Source: Roseofilum capinflatum BLCC-M114
Lineage (GTDB): Bacteria > Cyanobacteriota > Cyanobacteriia > Cyanobacteriales > Desertifilaceae
DNA: 64,000 bases
Reading direction: 5' to 3'
Assembly: GCF_030068505.1 (NCBI RefSeq)
Contig: NZ_JAQOSO010000120.1
Coordinates: forward strand, 1-64,000
Shown here: positions 63,370-64,000 of the stretch, piece by piece
How positions within the stretch are numbered: the stretch's first letter is position 1
Layout of the letters: every line of letters begins with the position of its first letter
Notes under the pieces: model-generated
The model's database searches: none
Seen by the model: only the letters and a program-made list of their open reading frames with translations
Told to the model about the DNA's origin: nothing
Position numbers and translations under genes: made by a program

Positions 63370-63383
63370 TAGCCTATTAAACC

Positions 63384-63421
63384 CAACAAAAAGGGTCTGC
63401 CAACAGTGACAGAACCCTTTG
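63384..63421 (-). terminator. Rho-independent terminator of acsF
   Basis: Read on the minus strand, AAAGGGTTCTG and CAGACCCTTT form a stem (arms 63410-63420 and 63390-63399, with a small bulge) followed by TTTGTTGGG. It lies 22 bases behind the acsF stop. Confidence 0.7.
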
Positions 63422-63441
63422 ACCTCATGAAAACAATCAAA

Positions 63442-64000
63442 TTAAAGGACAGCGCCTTCCATCTGAGTCGTATCAACCGGCTTCATGAAATACAGTTTGA
63501 TGAACTGCACGCCATTAGACAGATAATGAGGAAGCTTTTGCAGAGGTTTCAAGAACTTGGGACTGCTAGAAGCATCAATTTCCCGCAACTTCTTATTGTT
63601 CTCGACGCAAAGATCCAAATATTCATAGAATTTAGGATTCTCTACATCTAACATAACCGGGAATACCCGACCCGCCGTTTCATTGGTTTTCTTAATCACG
63701 TAAATATCATATTCACGAGCATCCAAACCAATAGACGCATAGAAATCTGACCGTTGAATATCGTTCAGGAACATGGTCGCAAACACCGACAACAGGAAGA
63801 AGCGACTCCAAAGTTTAGCTTTCCAATCATTGAGAATTTGCGGCTGAGATTTCATGATGGCATCAAAGAAATCACCATGGCGGTTTTCATCCTGACACCA
63901 ATTTTCAAAGAAGCGGAAGATAGGATAAATTCTATCTTCAGGGTGTTGTTCTAAATGGCGATAGATGGTGATATAGCGCCAGTAGCCAATTTTCTCAGAC
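63442..64000 (-). CDS. acsF: Mg-protoporphyrin IX monomethyl ester (oxidative) cyclase AcsF, C-terminal part (runs off the window)
   Basis: AcsF is the diiron enzyme forming the isocyclic ring of chlorophyll. The frame enters the window at 64000 with [20 protein letters not shown], continues with [20 protein letters not shown] (the diiron Glu/His ligands in ENRHGD), and ends in [20 protein letters not shown]. It is part of the 5' truncated gene, about 186 codons present and about half of the protein missing. The product is membrane-associated with cyclase partner Ycf54 in other cyanobacteria. Strand is minus; a terminator follows. Confidence 0.93.
   Translation of the reverse strand, partial: SEKIGYWRYITIYRHLEQHPEDRIYPIFRFFENWCQDENRHGDFFDAIMKSQPQILNDWKAKLWSRFFLLSVFATMFLNDIQRSDFYASIGLDAREYDIYVIKKTNETAGRVFPVMLDVENPKFYEYLDLCVENNKKLREIDASSSPKFLKPLQKLPHYLSNGVQFIKLYFMKPVDTTQMEGAVL

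Overview
The window is from a cyanobacterial chromosome. It carries a high-light-inducible chlorophyll-binding protein, the C-terminal part of the oxygen-dependent Mg-protoporphyrin ester cyclase AcsF, a SigA-type principal sigma factor, a COP23 protein, several cyanobacteria-typical hypothetical proteins and very many GCGATCGC (HIP1) octamers. Heptameric short tandem repeats and several families of palindromic, MITE-like dispersed repeats also fit a filamentous or large-genome cyanobacterium. I cannot name the genus.

Layout. 1-4.6 kb: sugar-type ABC ATPase, a 53-aa Hlip, sigA with a long leader, a hypothetical gene and hisH. 4.7-8.3 kb: a small polysaccharide group (GT4 glycosyltransferase, O-antigen ligase/polymerase, nucleoside deoxyribosyltransferase). 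8.3-12.8 kb: the type IV pilus operon pilB-pilT-pilC. 13.1-18.6 kb: the divergent chaperone operon grpE-dnaK-dnaJ, with a TusA-like protein and rsgA translationally coupled behind it. 18.7-21.4 kb: a DUF2809 membrane protein, the S-adenosylhomocysteine hydrolase and ExoD. 21.4-24.5 kb: a Phd/PIN toxin-antitoxin pair, a dead Uma2 fragment, COP23 and a recombinase whose catalytic residues look lost. 24.6-28.9 kb: an orphan sugar permease, an InrS/CsoR-type metal sensor, aroQ, an unlisted 45-aa gene, cinA and an MqsA/YgiT-type zinc-finger protein.

29.0-35 kb is the most unusual part. A two-gene restriction-modification system (XamI-type nuclease plus Eco57I-type adenine methyltransferase) and a truncated NERD-domain gene lie between two copies of an alpha/beta-hydrolase gene. 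The copies form a direct repeat of about 1,245 bp that appears identical, and they share diverged flanks and MITE-like ends.

35-43 kb: a HemH-family chelatase with a histidine tail, a dense field of dispersed repeats, a GNAT acetyltransferase, uvrB, a GNRPV-repeat protein and a PEP-CTERM protein. 42.8-51.6 kb: a rhodanese lipoprotein, comF, a response regulator, a GAF histidine kinase, an FAD oxidoreductase coupled to cobyrinate a,c-diamide synthase, and a DUF1350 protein. 51.7-57.9 kb: an ABC exporter, hemL, hisIE, tsaE and an M20 amidohydrolase. 58-64 kb: an anti-sigma-type kinase, a heptose adenylyltransferase-like gene, a WecG glycosyltransferase, an FtsE-like ATPase, a pentapeptide-repeat protein, an outer-membrane-like protein and partial acsF.

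A recurring theme is that repeats enter genes. They appear to supply the N-terminus of the 62.6-kb protein, an in-frame linker in the cobyrinate synthase, and the C-termini and stops of TsaE and the rhodanese. No tRNA, rRNA, CRISPR array or transposase gene was recognised.
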